The notes beneath the pieces were generated by a model. It did no database searches, was not told the DNA's origin, and saw only the letters and a program-made list of their open reading frames with translations. A stretch of 14,596 nt of DNA from Christensenella sp. UBA1214 (GTDB lineage Bacteria; Bacillota; Clostridia; Christensenellales; CAG-138), in assembly GCA_002309375.1 (NCBI GenBank), contig DBXK01000006.1:1-14596 (forward strand). The letters are read 5' to 3'. This document shows positions 5,733 to 12,616 of the stretch, piece after piece. Position 1 is the first letter of the stretch. Every line of letters begins with the position of its first letter. The translations under genes and the position numbers were made by a program.

Positions 5733-8351
5733 ATGGACGAAAAGAAAAAAACGAATTTTGAAATGCTCGGGACGAACGAGCTGCCGACGGATATCGAGGG
5801 CGGAAGGATACTGCCGATCAACCTCGTCGGGGAGATGAAAAAGAGCTTCATCTCCTATGCGATGGCCGTCATCATCAGCCGCGCTCTGCCCGACGTGCGC
5901 GACGGTTTGAAGCCCGTCCACAGGCGCATCCTTTACGCGATGGATGAGCTTTCCATGCAGCCCGACAAGCCCTTCCGCAAGTGCGCAAGGCTCGTCGGCG
6001 ACGTTCTCGGTAAATACCATCCCCACGGCGACACCGCCGTTTACGATGCGACCGTGCGCCTTGCGCAGCCCTTCTCCACGCGCTATCCGCTCGTTGAGGG
6101 CCACGGCAACTTCGGTTCGATCGACGGCGACCCCGCCGCTGCGATGCGTTATACCGAGTGCCGCATGAGCAGGCTCACGCTCGAGATGCTCTCCGACCTC
6201 GACAAGAACACCGTCGATTTCTACCCGAACTTCGACGAGACCCTGATGCAGCCCGCCGTGCTGCCCGCAAGGTATCCGAACCTTCTCGTCAACGGCTCGG
6301 GCGGCATCGCCGTCGGCATGGCGACGAACATTCCGCCGCATAACCTCGGCGAAACGATCGACGCCTTCGTTGCGATGATCGACAATCCGGATATCACGAT
6401 CGACGAGCTGATGAATTATATCCCCGGCCCGGATTTCCCGACCGGCGGCGTGATCATGGGCGACGTCGGCATCCGCCACGCCTATTTCACCGGCCGCGGC
6501 AGGATCCTCGTGCGCGCAAAGACCGAGATCGAGCAGTATAAGGCCGACCGCAGCCGCATCATCGTCACGGAGATCCCCTACCAGGTCAACAAGGCCCGCC
6601 TCGTTGAAAAGATCGCGGAGCTCGTCCACGACAAGAAGGTGGACGGCATTTCCGACCTGCGCGACGAAAGCTCCCGCGCCGGCATGCGCATCGTCATCGA
6701 GCTCAAGAAGGACGTCAATGCGAACGTCGTCCTCAACAACCTCTATAAGCACACCCAGCTGCAGGATACCTTCGGCGTGATCATGATCGCCCTTGTGGAC
6801 GGCGAGCCGAAGGTGCTGAACCTCAGAGAAATGCTCTGGTATTACCTGCAGCATCAAAAGGAAGTCGTCACGCGGCGCACGCAGTACGACCTCGACAAAG
6901 CGCGCGAACGCCTGCATATTTTGGAGGGCCTCATCATCGCCCTCGACAATATCGACGAGGTAATCGCGATCATCAAAGCCAGCGCCAACGGTCAGGAAGC
7001 GAAGGAACGTCTGATGGCGCGCTTCGGCTTCAGCGAAAAGCAGGCGCAGGCGATCCTCGATATGCGTCTGCAGCGCCTCACCGGCCTCGAAAGAGAAAAG
7101 CTCGAAGCGGAGTATGCGGAGCTCAAAAAGACCGTCGAATACCTGCTCTCGATCCTTGCGGATGAAAAGAAGCTCCTCGGCGTGATCAAGGACGAAGTGC
7201 TGGAGATCCGCCGCAAGTTCGCCGACCCGCGCCGCACGGAGATCACTAAGATCATCGAGGATATCGACATGGACGACATCATCCAGGAAGAGGATATGGT
7301 CGTCACCTGTACGCACCACGGCTACATCAAGCGCATCTCCGAGGCGACCTACCGCACTCAGCGGAGGGGCGGCGTCGGCGTCAGCGCCGGCAGCACGAAG
7401 AATGAGGACTTTTTGGAGGATATTTTCGTCACCTCCACCCATTCCTACATTATGTTCTTCACCAACAAGGGCCGCGCCTTCCGCATCAAGTGCTATTCGA
7501 TCCCCGAAGCGGGCAGGACGGCGAAGGGCACCCCGATCGTCAATCTGCTGCAGCTCGGCACCGGCGAATTCGTCACGGCCGCCTTCCCGATCGGCAAGGA
7601 TATCGTCACCTCCGATGAAGAGAGCTACCTCGTTCTCTGCACGAGGAACGGCGTGATCAAAAAGACCCCGCTCTCCGATTTCACGAACATCCGCAAGGGC
7701 GGCATCATCGCCCAGAACCTCCGCGAGGGCGACGAGCTCATCAGCGTCAACCGCTCGAGCGGCAGGGACGATTTCATCATCGGCACGCGCGAGGGCATGT
7801 CCATCCGCTTCAGCGAGGAGGACGTTCGCGCAATGGGCCGCGCCGCGGCGGGCGTGCGCGCGATCAAGCTCGAGGAAGGCGACGCCGTCGTCGACATGAG
7901 CAAGGTCACGAAGGGCGAATACGTCATCGCCATCGCCGAAAACGGCATGGGCAAGCGCACGGACGAAGAGGAATACCGCCAGCAGGGCCGCGCCGGCAAG
8001 GGCATCATCGCGATGAACATCACCGAAAAGACCGGCAAGCTGGTCTGCCTCAAGGTCGCGACCGGCAGCGAGGATCTGATGCTGATCCGCGACGACGGCA
8101 TCGTGATCCGCATCCCCGTGAGCACGATCTCCGTCATCTCGAGGAACACGCAGGGCGTGCGTCTGATGCGCGTCGACGGCGGCCACCGCGTCGCAAGCGT
8201 CGCTCTCGCCCCGCATAACGACGAGGAACCGGAGAAGAACGCGGAATCCGAAGAACTCGCCGCGCCGTTTGCCGACGAACCCGGCGAAGCTCCCGCGAAG
8301 ATCGGTTTCGAGCCGATGGAGCTTTCGGAGACCCCGGAAGAGGACGAATAA
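5733..8351 (+). CDS. gyrA: DNA gyrase subunit A
   Basis: DNA-cleaving and DNA-wrapping subunit of gyrase. 872 aa, in the GyrA range. The breakage-reunion domain holds KPVHRRILYAM (60-70), HPHGDTAVYD (96-105, quinolone-determining region with Thr101 and Asp105 at the E. coli Ser83/Asp87 positions) and catalytic Tyr140 in AAAMRYTE. The C-terminal beta-pinwheel starts near 530 and carries a GyrA box QRRGGVG (543-549). Presence of this box separates it from ParC, but the usual basic residue at its sixth position is Val. The last 45 residues form a strongly acidic tail, as in several GyrA proteins. The ATG at 5733 follows GGAGAAGAG (5718-5726). Thr101 is a normal wild-type state in Gram-positive bacteria, not a resistance change. 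A strong terminator follows 29 nt after the stop. Confidence 0.97.
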   Translation: MDEKKKTNFEMLGTNELPTDIEGGRILPINLVGEMKKSFISYAMAVIISRALPDVRDGLKPVHRRILYAMDELSMQPDKPFRKCARLVGDVLGKYHPHGDTAVYDATVRLAQPFSTRYPLVEGHGNFGSIDGDPAAAMRYTECRMSRLTLEMLSDLDKNTVDFYPNFDETLMQPAVLPARYPNLLVNGSGGIAVGMATNIPPHNLGETIDAFVAMIDNPDITIDELMNYIPGPDFPTGGVIMGDVGIRHAYFTGRGRILVRAKTEIEQYKADRSRIIVTEIPYQVNKARLVEKIAELVHDKKVDGISDLRDESSRAGMRIVIELKKDVNANVVLNNLYKHTQLQDTFGVIMIALVDGEPKVLNLREMLWYYLQHQKEVVTRRTQYDLDKARERLHILEGLIIALDNIDEVIAIIKASANGQEAKERLMARFGFSEKQAQAILDMRLQRLTGLEREKLEAEYAELKKTVEYLLSILADEKKLLGVIKDEVLEIRRKFADPRRTEITKIIEDIDMDDIIQEEDMVVTCTHHGYIKRISEATYRTQRRGGVGVSAGSTKNEDFLEDIFVTSTHSYIMFFTNKGRAFRIKCYSIPEAGRTAKGTPIVNLLQLGTGEFVTAAFPIGKDIVTSDEESYLVLCTRNGVIKKTPLSDFTNIRKGGIIAQNLREGDELISVNRSSGRDDFIIGTREGMSIRFSEEDVRAMGRAAAGVRAIKLEEGDAVVDMSKVTKGEYVIAIAENGMGKRTDEEEYRQQGRAGKGIIAMNITEKTGKLVCLKVATGSEDLMLIRDDGIVIRIPVSTISVISRNTQGVRLMRVDGGHRVASVALAPHNDEEPEKNAESEELAAPFADEPGEAPAKIGFEPMELSETPEEDE

Positions 8352-8380
8352 CAGTCATTTCAGCGTTACGCTATAAACGC

Positions 8381-8412
8381 AAAAGCCCTTCGGTTTCCCG
8401 AAGGGCTTTTTT
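8381..8412 (+). terminator. Intrinsic terminator of recF-gyrB-gyrA
   Basis: AAAAGCCCTTCGG (8381-8393) pairs perfectly with CCGAAGGGCTTTT (8398-8410) around a TTTC loop. The stem is 13 bp and GC-rich at its core, and the T-run ends TTTTTT. The A-run on the other side lets it work from either direction. Confidence 0.95.
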
Positions 8413-8454
8413 GTTGATCCGGATTTATACCGTGTGGCGGATACCGCGTAAGCA

Positions 8455-8540
8455 GTGAAATCGCTCACGCGGTGAAATCGCCTGCGCGGTGAAATCGGCC
8501 GCGAGCGGCCGGTGAAATACCCGAACAGGGTTCGGGTATT
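8455..8540. repeat. Hairpin array with conserved GTGAAAT / ATTTCAC linkers
   Basis: Four copies of GTGAAAT (8455-8461, 8472-8478, 8489-8495, 8512-8518) alternate with self-complementary inserts whose sequences differ: CGCTCACGCG, CGCCTGCGCG, CGGCCGCGAGCGGCCG, and finally AATACCCGAAC-AGG-GTTCGGGTATT, an 11-bp perfect stem that borrows the linker's AAT. The linker is constant while the stems vary yet stay palindromic, the mark of selection for structure. The first two periods are 17 bp, too short for CRISPR. The function is unknown. I have an impression of similar ATTTCAC-linked hairpins in other Clostridia intergenic DNA but cannot verify it here. Confidence 0.75.
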
Positions 8541-8627
8541 GAGGTTGATTTTCCATGAATTGAAAATCTTTTGAGTGAACGGTTTTGCTCCGGGCTTGTA
8601 TCTTAATATCAATTTGTATTGCACTCC
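8541..8627. other. Non-coding spacer with one small hairpin
   Basis: No ORF with a ribosome binding site was seen. GATTTTC (8547-8553) and GAAAATC (8562-8568) form a 7-bp AT-rich stem. The rest is AT-rich sequence leading into the MITE-like element. Confidence 0.4.
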
Positions 8628-8776
8628 GTAGGGGCGGATATCATACGCCCGCAAGCCGATGAATCGGATATAGGCGGGAATGCAGATCATGCCGTTGTCC
8701 GTTTTTCGGGATCTTACGATTGGAACCGTAGTTGTGGTTTCCTCCATGCTTTCGGGCGGATGATATCCTCCCCTAC
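8628..8776. mobile_element. MITE-like element with 24-bp terminal inverted repeats
   Basis: The left end GTAGGGGCGGATATCATACG and following CCCG (8628-8651) matches the reverse complement of 8753-8776 at 22 of 24 positions. The 149-bp unit has no protein-coding potential of note; its interior holds a small CCGAT-GA-ATCGG hairpin. No clear target-site duplication was seen at the flanks. Non-autonomous elements of this size and layout are moved by a transposase encoded elsewhere. An alternative reading is a large structured repeat that is not transposable. Confidence 0.65.
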
Positions 8777-8830
8777 AGGGTATGGGTCCATTTTGAAAGA
8801 GCCCCTCAGGCCGGGTTTGGAAACAATATA

Positions 8831-8865
8831 AGAAAACAGCCTTGCCACAGGCAAAGCTGCTTTCT
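8831..8865 (-). terminator. Intrinsic terminator of the dnaA-CDF transcript
   Basis: On the minus strand a 16-bp stem, AGAAAGCAGCTTTGCC with GGCAAGGCTGTTTTCT, is fully paired if two G-U pairs are allowed, around a TGT loop. It ends in a T-rich run. It lies 18 nt after the CDF stop. On the plus strand the same positions would be two A-C mismatches, so it favours the minus-strand RNA. Confidence 0.85.
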
Positions 8866-8883
8866 TAGTTCCGGTTATACTTT

Positions 8884-10029
8884 TTAACTTTGCGAAAAAT
8901 CCGTATCGAGCACGACCTCGAGCGCGTAATCGGGATACATTTCCCGCACCTTTTCGCAGACTTTTTGATGGACTGCCGCGCGGTCCTTCGCGTCGAAGCT
9001 GACTATGACGTCGAAGCGGATCGTCTTCTTTTCCTCGTTCACGAAGAAACCGTGGATCTCGAGAACATGCGCGATCGCGAGCACGGCGCCGTAAACGTTT
9101 TCGCGCATCCTTGCCGCTTCGTCACTGCGGGTGTTGAGCGAATAAACGCCGACCGCCGTCAGGATCACGTTGTGTTTTTTGTAGACCTCGACCGTTATCT
9201 GCCGGATCAGCTCATCGAGCTCATCCGCCGTCAGCGTATCCGGCACCTCGATATGCACAGAGCCGTTGAAGGTATCGGGACCGTAGTTGTTGAGAACGAG
9301 GTCGTACGCGCCGGAGACCTTGTCGAAGGAATTGACAGTCTCTTTGATGCCCTTCGCGAGCTCCGCGTCCGCGCGTTCGCCGAGGATCTTCGAAAGCGTT
9401 TCGCGCAGCATGCCGACGCCGGATTTGATGATCACGAGCGAGATGATCGCGCCGAGGTACGCTTCGAGCGAGACCTTCGTGAAGAAGAAGATCAGCGCTG
9501 CTGCGAGCGTCGCGGCGGAGATGACCGAATCGAGCGTCGCGTCCTCGCCTGAATTGATCAGGGAATCGGAGTTGACCTTTTTGCCGACGGATTTGACATA
9601 GCGGCCGAGGACGATCTTGACCGCGACAGCCGCGCCGATGATGATCAGCGAAACGATCGAATATTCCGGCGTCTCCGGCGTGATGATCTTCTTCACCGAT
9701 TCAATGAGGGACGTGATGCCCGCATAGAGCACGATCACGGAGATGATCATCGCGGTCAGGTATTCGATCCTGCCGTAGCCGAAGGGATGCTTGCGGTCCG
9801 GCGACTTGCCGGCGAGCTTCGTGCCGATGATCGTGATGACGGACGAAGCGGCGTCCGAAACATTGTTGACGGCGTCCAGAGTTATCGCGATGGAGCCGGA
9901 AATGATGCCGATAACGGCTTTGAATGCGGCGAGGAACGCGTTCGCGGCGATGCCTATGATGCTCGTGCGGACGATGATCCCGCTGCGGCTTTTTTCGTTT
10001 TCGATGATCACGGGTTCGTTTTCTGCCAT
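8884..10029 (-). CDS. Cation diffusion facilitator, probably Mn2+-type exporter
   Basis: Membrane antiporter of the CDF family that exports divalent metal in exchange for protons. 381 aa: about six membrane helices within residues 20-215 and a cytoplasmic ferredoxin-like tail from about 215, followed by an extra C-terminal segment that explains the length (most CDFs are about 300 aa). The signature HPFGYGRIEYL is at 81-91. The metal site reads NxxxD in TM2 (Asn55, Asp59) and DxxxD in TM5 (Asp163, Asp167). An Asn in TM2 with Asp in TM5 has been linked to Mn2+ transport in MntE-type CDFs, whereas Zn2+ members usually have His; the substrate here is inferred. The ATG at 10029 has AAGGAG (10036-10041) 6 nt upstream. 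It is downstream of dnaA by 60 nt, with a hairpin between, and is probably co-transcribed. Confidence 0.9.
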   Translation of the reverse strand: MAENEPVIIENEKSRSGIIVRTSIIGIAANAFLAAFKAVIGIISGSIAITLDAVNNVSDAASSVITIIGTKLAGKSPDRKHPFGYGRIEYLTAMIISVIVLYAGITSLIESVKKIITPETPEYSIVSLIIIGAAVAVKIVLGRYVKSVGKKVNSDSLINSGEDATLDSVISAATLAAALIFFFTKVSLEAYLGAIISLVIIKSGVGMLRETLSKILGERADAELAKGIKETVNSFDKVSGAYDLVLNNYGPDTFNGSVHIEVPDTLTADELDELIRQITVEVYKKHNVILTAVGVYSLNTRSDEAARMRENVYGAVLAIAHVLEIHGFFVNEEKKTIRFDVIVSFDAKDRAAVHQKVCEKVREMYPDYALEVVLDTDFSQS

Positions 10030-10048
10030 GTTCTGCTCCTTAAAGTTA

Positions 10049-10071
10049 CAGCACCGTCAAAAACGGTGCTG
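10049..10071 (-). other. 9-bp hairpin between dnaA and the CDF gene
   Basis: CAGCACCGT (10049-10057), loop CAAAA, ACGGTGCTG (10063-10071) is a perfect stem 7 nt upstream of the CDF ribosome binding site. On the minus strand no U-run follows, so it is at best a weak terminator or an mRNA processing or stability element. On the plus strand TTTTT follows after a few bases, but no plus-strand gene reads into it. Confidence 0.6.
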
Positions 10072-10089
10072 CTGTTTTTCATTGTTTGT

Positions 10090-11406
10090 TTAGCCGTTCT
10101 TGATCTTTTCAGTCAGATCCTCAACTGTCTTTTTGAGCTCCGGATCGGTCTTGATCGCGTCCTCGACCTGCTCGCAGGCGTGCATGACCGTCGAATAATG
10201 GCGGTTGCCGTAGAGCATGCCGATCTCCTGATAGGAGCTGTCGAGCAGCGTCCGCGAAAGATACATCGCGATCTGCCTCGGGTAAGCAAAGCGGCGGTCG
10301 CGGCGGCTGGATTCCATCTCCGAAGGACTGATGTTGTAGAAATCGCAGACGACCTGTTTGATGAGATCCCCCGAAACGGCGCGGCGGCTGCTCCCGCCGA
10401 CATAATCCTTCAAGACGCTCTCCGCGATGGAGACGGTGACGGGCTTGTTGATGAAGCGGGCGTAGGCGACGACGCGGTTGAGGCAGCCCTCGAGATCGCG
10501 GATATTGGAATTCACGCGCTCGGCGATCATGCTCAGCACCTCGTCGGAAATGTCGATCCCGTCCTCCATCGCCTTGCGGCGCAGGATCGCGAGGCGGGTC
10601 TCGTAATCCGGGGGCTGGATATCCACGACAAGGCCCCAGCCGAAGCGGGTGCGGAGGCGCGCTTCGAGCACGGGCACATCCTTCGGGGGCTTATCGGAGG
10701 TGATGATGATCTGCTTGCCCGCGTTGCGCAGGTCGTTGAAAACGTTGAAGAATTCAAGCTCCGTCGCGTCCTTGCCGCCGATGAACTGGATATCGTCGAT
10801 CATCAGCACGTCCGGGCTGCGGTATTTTTCGCGCAGGGAAGCGCGGTCCTTCTTTTCGATCGAGAAGACCACGTCATTGGTGAAGTTTTCGCTTGTGGTA
10901 TAGAGGATCCTGTATTCCGGATGCTGCTCATGGACGAAATGGCCGATCGCGTGCATGAGGTGCGTTTTGCCCAAGCCGACGCCGCCGTAGATGAAGAGCG
11001 GATTATACGCTGTCGAGGGGTTTTCTGCAACGGCGAGCGCCGCGGCATAAGCAAAGCGGTTCGATTCGCCGCGCACGAAGGTATCGAAGGTGTATTTCGG
11101 GATCAGCGTCGGGCAGCTTTCGCGGACGTTTGCCGCCGCTGTGCGCGCCTCCTCCTCTTCCTTCGTTGTGAAGCGGACGGCCAGCTCGGCACCGCTCGCA
11201 TCGCGCAGCGCCTTCTCGATCGAAGAAGCATAGAAACGCTCCAGCGTGTCGCGATAGACGGTGCTGAGCGTTTGAAGAACGAATATGCCGTCCTCCTCGA
11301 TCCTCAGGGGAACGAGGGAACGGATCCAGTTATCGTAGCTTGCGTCGGTCATCTGAGGCTTCAGCAGAAGCTGCGCCTTGGACCAGATTATATCAGCGGA
11401 AAACAA
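10090..11406 (-). CDS. dnaA: Chromosomal replication initiator DnaA (divergent DNA-recognition motif)
   Basis: AAA+ protein that binds DnaA boxes and melts the origin. 438 aa, normal length with a short domain II. Domain I covers 1-80; domain III has Walker A GGVGLGKT (141-148), Walker B LMIDD (201-205) and an Arg-finger region LEARLRTRFGWGL (247-259); domain IV starts near 345. The helix-turn-helix signature is YGNRHYSTVMHA (399-410) where the family norm is GGRDHTTVLHA. Residues matching E. coli Asp433, His434 and Thr435, which contact DnaA-box bases, are His, Tyr and Ser. The preceding SSRRDRRFAYPRQIAMYL is also altered (Asp, Phe and Tyr at usually Ser, Ile/Val and Arg positions). The TTG start has GGAGG (11413-11417) 6 nt upstream. 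dnaN does not follow. It could be the sole DnaA with changed specificity or a second paralogue. Confidence 0.93.
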   Translation of the reverse strand: MFSADIIWSKAQLLLKPQMTDASYDNWIRSLVPLRIEEDGIFVLQTLSTVYRDTLERFYASSIEKALRDASGAELAVRFTTKEEEEARTAAANVRESCPTLIPKYTFDTFVRGESNRFAYAAALAVAENPSTAYNPLFIYGGVGLGKTHLMHAIGHFVHEQHPEYRILYTTSENFTNDVVFSIEKKDRASLREKYRSPDVLMIDDIQFIGGKDATELEFFNVFNDLRNAGKQIIITSDKPPKDVPVLEARLRTRFGWGLVVDIQPPDYETRLAILRRKAMEDGIDISDEVLSMIAERVNSNIRDLEGCLNRVVAYARFINKPVTVSIAESVLKDYVGGSSRRAVSGDLIKQVVCDFYNISPSEMESSRRDRRFAYPRQIAMYLSRTLLDSSYQEIGMLYGNRHYSTVMHACEQVEDAIKTDPELKKTVEDLTEKIKNG

Positions 11407-11671
11407 AATGAGCCTCCGATTGTATTGCGATATTGAAACCTGCCCGGGGCCGGTGCGGCCCGCATGAAAACGAATGCTGAACTCCCGCTAAGCGGTTCCG
11501 GGAGCGAGGGCGGGCTATAATAATACCAAATTTTCAAAAACTTCGCAAGCTTGTTTTCCCGACATTTTTTGCGAAATTGTAGGCATGAAACGGGCGGAAC
11601 ACCATATCTTGTGGAGGCTCCCGCAATACACGAAAAAATATTTTTGGAGACAAAATGTAATCGATTTGAAA
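11407..11671. promoter_or_regulatory. dnaA upstream region (265 bp, non-coding)
   Basis: Holds the dnaA promoter, an inverted pair TTCGCAA (11542-11548) / TTGCGAA (11569-11575) whose first arm coincides with the -35 box, and two matched blocks described in the findings. No clear TTATNCACA DnaA box was found on either strand by reading, unlike most dnaA promoters. A 6-bp AT-only stem with TTTT at the pxpC stop is the only hint of a terminator for the incoming pxp transcript, and it is weak. No convincing ORF was seen. Confidence 0.5.
11520..11548 (-). promoter_or_regulatory. dnaA promoter (TTGCGA - 17 - TATTAT)
   Basis: On the minus strand -35 TTGCGA (11543-11548) and -10 TATTAT (11520-11525) with 17-bp spacing in an AT-rich stretch. 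A start near 11513 gives a leader of roughly 105 nt containing the GC-rich CTCCCG/CGGGAG dyad. Confidence 0.6.
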
Positions 11672-12616
11672 TTACAGAGCGTTTCCGTCCGGCTCGGCAA
11701 GATCCCGGATGGAGCCGTCGAGAGCAAGCATCAGCCGCCGCAGCGCCGTATGCGCCGCCGGAAGGTCGACGAGGCGGAAGCGGAGCTTTGCCCCGGGCTG
11801 GAGCTGCGCCGCCGTCGGGAGATCGGCGAAAATGACGTGCGCGATCTTCGCGTAGCCGCCGCTCGCCGGGCAGTCCGCAAGCATCAGGATCGGCTGCCCC
11901 GCGGAGGTGATCTGGATATCCCCGGGCAGCATCCCTTCCGAGATTATGTTGCCGTCCGCGCCCTCTTTGAAGCCGATCTGCGGACCCTCCAGGCGGATGC
12001 CCATGCGCGAGCTTTCGGGAGTGTAGCTGTATTCGCCCGAAAGGAAGCTTTCCCTTCCCTCGCGGGAAAAACGCTCCCACTGAACGCCCTCGATGACGCG
12101 CAGTTCGGCGTTCTCTCCGGGCAGGTCGAATGGCATTTTCGTTATAGCCCTGCGCACGGCAGGAACGTTTTCGTTAAGGCCGAGCCTTTGCCCGGCTTCG
12201 GCGCTCTGCGTCCTTAAGGCGATGCCGGCTTCCGTCAGGCCGCCGGAGACCGCTATATAGGCGCGCATCCCGCCTTCAAGCGGACGGGAAATCAGCTCGT
12301 CCTCGGGGAAAACGCGCACAGAGGCGTTGGCGGGGAAAGCGAGCTCCTCGCCGCCTCGGCGGATCGCGATTTCGCCGATCCCGCCGACAGCCGCAATGAC
12401 GCGTTCATCGGAAAAGCGGACGCCGGGCATCGTGAATGCCGCTTCGAGCGCCGCCGCGTCATCTTCATTCCCGGCGAGGCGGTTTGCGAGGATGCAGCGG
12501 AAAGGATCCGCCGGTCCGCCCGTCGGCACGCCGCATGATTCAAGGCCGTGGCGCTTCGCCGAAACGGGGACGGTCAGAAAGCCTTTATTCGTGATCTCGA
12601 TCATTTTCCCGTTCAT
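11672..12616 (-). CDS. pxpC: 5-oxoprolinase subunit PxpC
   Basis: One of three subunits of the ATP-dependent 5-oxoprolinase that opens 5-oxoproline (pyroglutamate) to glutamate. It belongs to the biotin-dependent-carboxyltransferase-like (KipA/AHS2) family. 314 aa. Landmarks, counted from ATG 12616, are GVPTGGPADP near 29-38, SSRMGIRLEGP near 202-212, and ASGGYAKIAHVIFADLP near 251-267. The N-terminal motif normally reading TTVQDLGRPGY is replaced by LTVPVSAKRHGLES, a notable divergence. ATG 12616 is preferred because it overlaps the pxpB stop as ATGA, which implies translational coupling. GTG 12622 and ATG 12604 are in-frame alternatives; the latter, giving MIEITNKG, matches where homologues usually start. 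It is the last gene of pxpABC. Confidence 0.9.
   Translation of the reverse strand: MNGKMIEITNKGFLTVPVSAKRHGLESCGVPTGGPADPFRCILANRLAGNEDDAAALEAAFTMPGVRFSDERVIAAVGGIGEIAIRRGGEELAFPANASVRVFPEDELISRPLEGGMRAYIAVSGGLTEAGIALRTQSAEAGQRLGLNENVPAVRRAITKMPFDLPGENAELRVIEGVQWERFSREGRESFLSGEYSYTPESSRMGIRLEGPQIGFKEGADGNIISEGMLPGDIQITSAGQPILMLADCPASGGYAKIAHVIFADLPTAAQLQPGAKLRFRLVDLPAAHTALRRLMLALDGSIRDLAEPDGNAL

Noticed and set aside
6021..6050. Quinolone-resistance change in GyrA (Thr at the E. coli Ser83 position)
   Set aside because: Thr is a common susceptible wild-type residue at this position in Gram-positive bacteria, and the Asp87 equivalent is intact.
4116..8216. Very long open frame (over 1,300 codons) antisense to gyrB and gyrA
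   Set aside because: It is the mirror of two certain genes in GC-rich, codon-biased DNA; the product is low-complexity (Asp, Ala, Val, His, Arg-rich), has no domain I recognise, and lacks its own ribosome binding site.
8455..8540. CRISPR array
   Set aside because: The repeated unit is only 7 nt with 10-22-nt palindromic inserts, and no cas genes are nearby.
9787..11436. 549-codon plus-strand frame antisense to dnaA and the CDF gene
   Set aside because: Same shadow effect over two certain genes, with low-complexity composition and no family motif.
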